From: Chryseobacterium hagamense
Lineage (GTDB): Bacteria > Bacteroidota > Bacteroidia > Flavobacteriales > Weeksellaceae
Assembly: GCF_007991455.1 (NCBI RefSeq)
Contig: NZ_BJYJ01000007.1
Span: 1 to 64,000, forward strand
DNA: 64,000 bases
Reading direction: 5' to 3'
Below the pieces are notes generated by a model. That model did not search any database. It saw nothing but the letters and a program-made list of their open reading frames with translations, and was not told where the DNA came from. Position numbers and translations under genes: made by a program. Below are positions 62,620 to 64,000 of this stretch, piece by piece (within the stretch, counting starts at the first letter, position 1; each line of letters starts with the position of its first letter).

Positions 62620-64000
62620 TTATTTCTTGCTTTCCTCTTCTTCCAGCTCGATCTCATGTCTCAGCTGGGCTTTGTATAAAGTGGAATAATATCCGTTTTT
62701 ATCCAAGAGTTCGAGGTGTTTGCCTTCTTCTACTATTTTACCGTGTTCCATTACAATGATCTTGTCTGCTTTTTCAATCGTTGAAAGCCGGTGCGCAATA
62801 ATGATGGAAGTCCGGTTTTTGGTAATCTTTTCCGTTGCCCGCTGGATCAGCTTTTCACTTTCATGGTCGATGGAAGAAGTGGCTTCATCCAGGATCAGGA
62901 TTTTCGGATCCGACAGGTAGGCCCGCAGGAACGACAGCAGCTGTCTCTGTCCGAGAGAAATAGACGACCCTCTTTCGCTCACCACATAATCATAGCCGCC
63001 GGGCAGCTGTTCTATAAACGCGTCAACTTCAATTTCCCGGGCTCCCGCTTTTATTTTATCCAGCGTAATGCTTTCGTCCCCGAAAGAAAGGTTCTCGAAA
63101 ATACTGCCGTGGAACAGGAATACATCCTGTAATACGACACCGATATGGCTTCTCAGATTGTACAGCTCATAATCTTTCAGGTCGGTATCATCAATCAGGA
63201 TGTTTCCTGAATTGATATCGTATAATCTGGTAATCAAACTGATGATCGTGGATTTTCCGGCTCCGGTGGCACCTACGATGGCTACCGTTTCTCCCGGGTT
63301 TACCCTGAAATCGATTCCTTTGAGTACTTCCTGCTTATCGTCATAGGCAAAATGCACGTTTTTAAATTCAATCTTTCCGCTGAAATGATCTTTCTGTACG
63401 GTTCCGGTATTCGGCATGGCATTATCCTCATCCATGAGTCCCAGAACCCTTTCGGCTCCTACGATACCACGCTGGATGTTGTTGAAACGGTCGGCGATCT
63501 GCCTCAGAGGACGGATCAGCATCGAGATGTATTGGATAAATGCAATCACTACCCCCGCACTGATCGTGATGTAGCCTCCGTAAAAAAGAATGAACCCGAT
63601 GAACAGTGAGGAAATCAGTTCGACCACCGGAAAGAACAATGAGAAGATGAAAACCGTTCTCAGCAAGGCGCTTTTCAGCGTAATATTAATGTCATCAAAC
63701 TTTCTGAACTCGGATTCCTGCCGGTTGAACACCTGGATGATCGGCATTCCCGCCAGCCTTTCCTGCACAAAAGAGTTCTGGTTCGACGTCCAGTTCCTTT
63801 CATCCCCGAAAGCCTTTTTCAGCCGTTTCTGGAAAAACCGGGTAATCACCACCATCAGCGGTAAAATCGCCAGGGTAATATAACTCAGGTGAACATTGGT
63901 ACTGAACATCATGATCAGGACAAAGACAATTCTCAGGACGTCCCCGAATACCATCAGGAAACCGTCGGTATATACCGTGGCAATGGTTTCCACATCACCG
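62620..64000 (-). CDS. ABC exporter (MsbA-like), N-terminus beyond the window
   Basis: About 460 residues are visible of a half-transporter whose reading frame continues through the right edge. Helices of the ABC_membrane domain fill the first 190 residues, with the typical VETIATVYTDGFL loop. The ATPase domain follows: Walker A GATGAGKST, Q-loop VVLQDVFLF, a signature loop reading SISLGQRQ in place of LSGGQ, Walker B ILILDEATSSID, and the H-loop in IIAHRLST. The protein works as a dimer in the inner membrane, exporting lipids, peptides or drugs. The acidic tail ELEEEESKK ends the protein. Confidence 0.93.
   Translation of the reverse strand, partial: GDVETIATVYTDGFLMVFGDVLRIVFVLIMMFSTNVHLSYITLAILPLMVVITRFFQKRLKKAFGDERNWTSNQNSFVQERLAGMPIIQVFNRQESEFRKFDDINITLKSALLRTVFIFSLFFPVVELISSLFIGFILFYGGYITISAGVVIAFIQYISMLIRPLRQIADRFNNIQRGIVGAERVLGLMDEDNAMPNTGTVQKDHFSGKIEFKNVHFAYDDKQEVLKGIDFRVNPGETVAIVGATGAGKSTIISLITRLYDINSGNILIDDTDLKDYELYNLRSHIGVVLQDVFLFHGSIFENLSFGDESITLDKIKAGAREIEVDAFIEQLPGGYDYVVSERGSSISLGQRQLLSFLRAYLSDPKILILDEATSSIDHESEKLIQRATEKITKNRTSIIIAHRLSTIEKADKIIVMEHGKIVEEGKHLELLDKNGYYSTLYKAQLRHEIELEEEESKK

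Overview
The window reads as chromosomal DNA of a Bacteroidetes bacterium of the Flavobacteriia, most likely Chryseobacterium or a close relative. The evidence is a fused ccoN-ccoO oxidase gene, a SusC/SusD pair, a TamL lipoprotein next to TamB, a T9SS C-terminal sorting domain, and many promoters with a TAnnTTTG -7 box. No rRNA, tRNA or CRISPR array was found.

Layout. 0.1-2.1 kb: a secreted protein and an XRE regulator on the minus strand. 2.2-5.4 kb: a cbb3 oxidase operon. 5.7-14.0 kb: tamB, tamL and a BrkB-family membrane protein. 14.1-20.7 kb (minus): argS, then a clearly AT-richer SusD/SusC pair. 20.8-25.4 kb: rnhB, yidC and pyrG. 25.6-29.3 kb: a PAP2-type membrane protein, a MITE-like inverted-repeat element, YceI and radA. 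29.4-32.3 kb: a REP-associated transposase bracketed by palindromes, an ACP phosphodiesterase, a toxin-antitoxin pair running into a secreted DUF6702 protein, and a HupE protein. 32.3-37.8 kb: an M1 peptidase, a secreted protein and groES-groEL.

37.9-43.4 kb is an accessory region. Strongly AT-rich cassettes sit directly downstream of groEL: a two-gene unit with a membrane/coiled-coil protein, then a TOPRIM-domain protein, each preceded by a similar terminator. They are followed by REP-like hairpins, an XRE-lipoprotein operon, a Kelch protein, two overlapping XRE genes and a SymE-type toxin with a hairpin-rich tail.

43.8-55.7 kb is a long co-oriented run of small solitary genes. Several belong to families known as immunity proteins of polymorphic toxins (SUFU, SMI1/KNR4, ankyrin), but no toxin is visible. 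Mixed in are an Rnl2-like RNA ligase, a UvrD-type helicase with an added C-terminal DNA-binding domain, a 2OG-dioxygenase and a GNAT enzyme. 55.9-64 kb returns to envelope functions: a T9SS cargo protein, a TonB-dependent-type barrel, a DUF3575 protein, an MFS symporter and a truncated ABC exporter at the right edge.

Start sites were corrected in several genes. Several open frames extend upstream to a TTG that is really part of the -7 promoter box (tamB, M1 peptidase, XRE at 40.4 kb, RNA ligase, GNAT); the first start downstream of the box was used. All functional calls come from reading motifs by eye; no database search was run.
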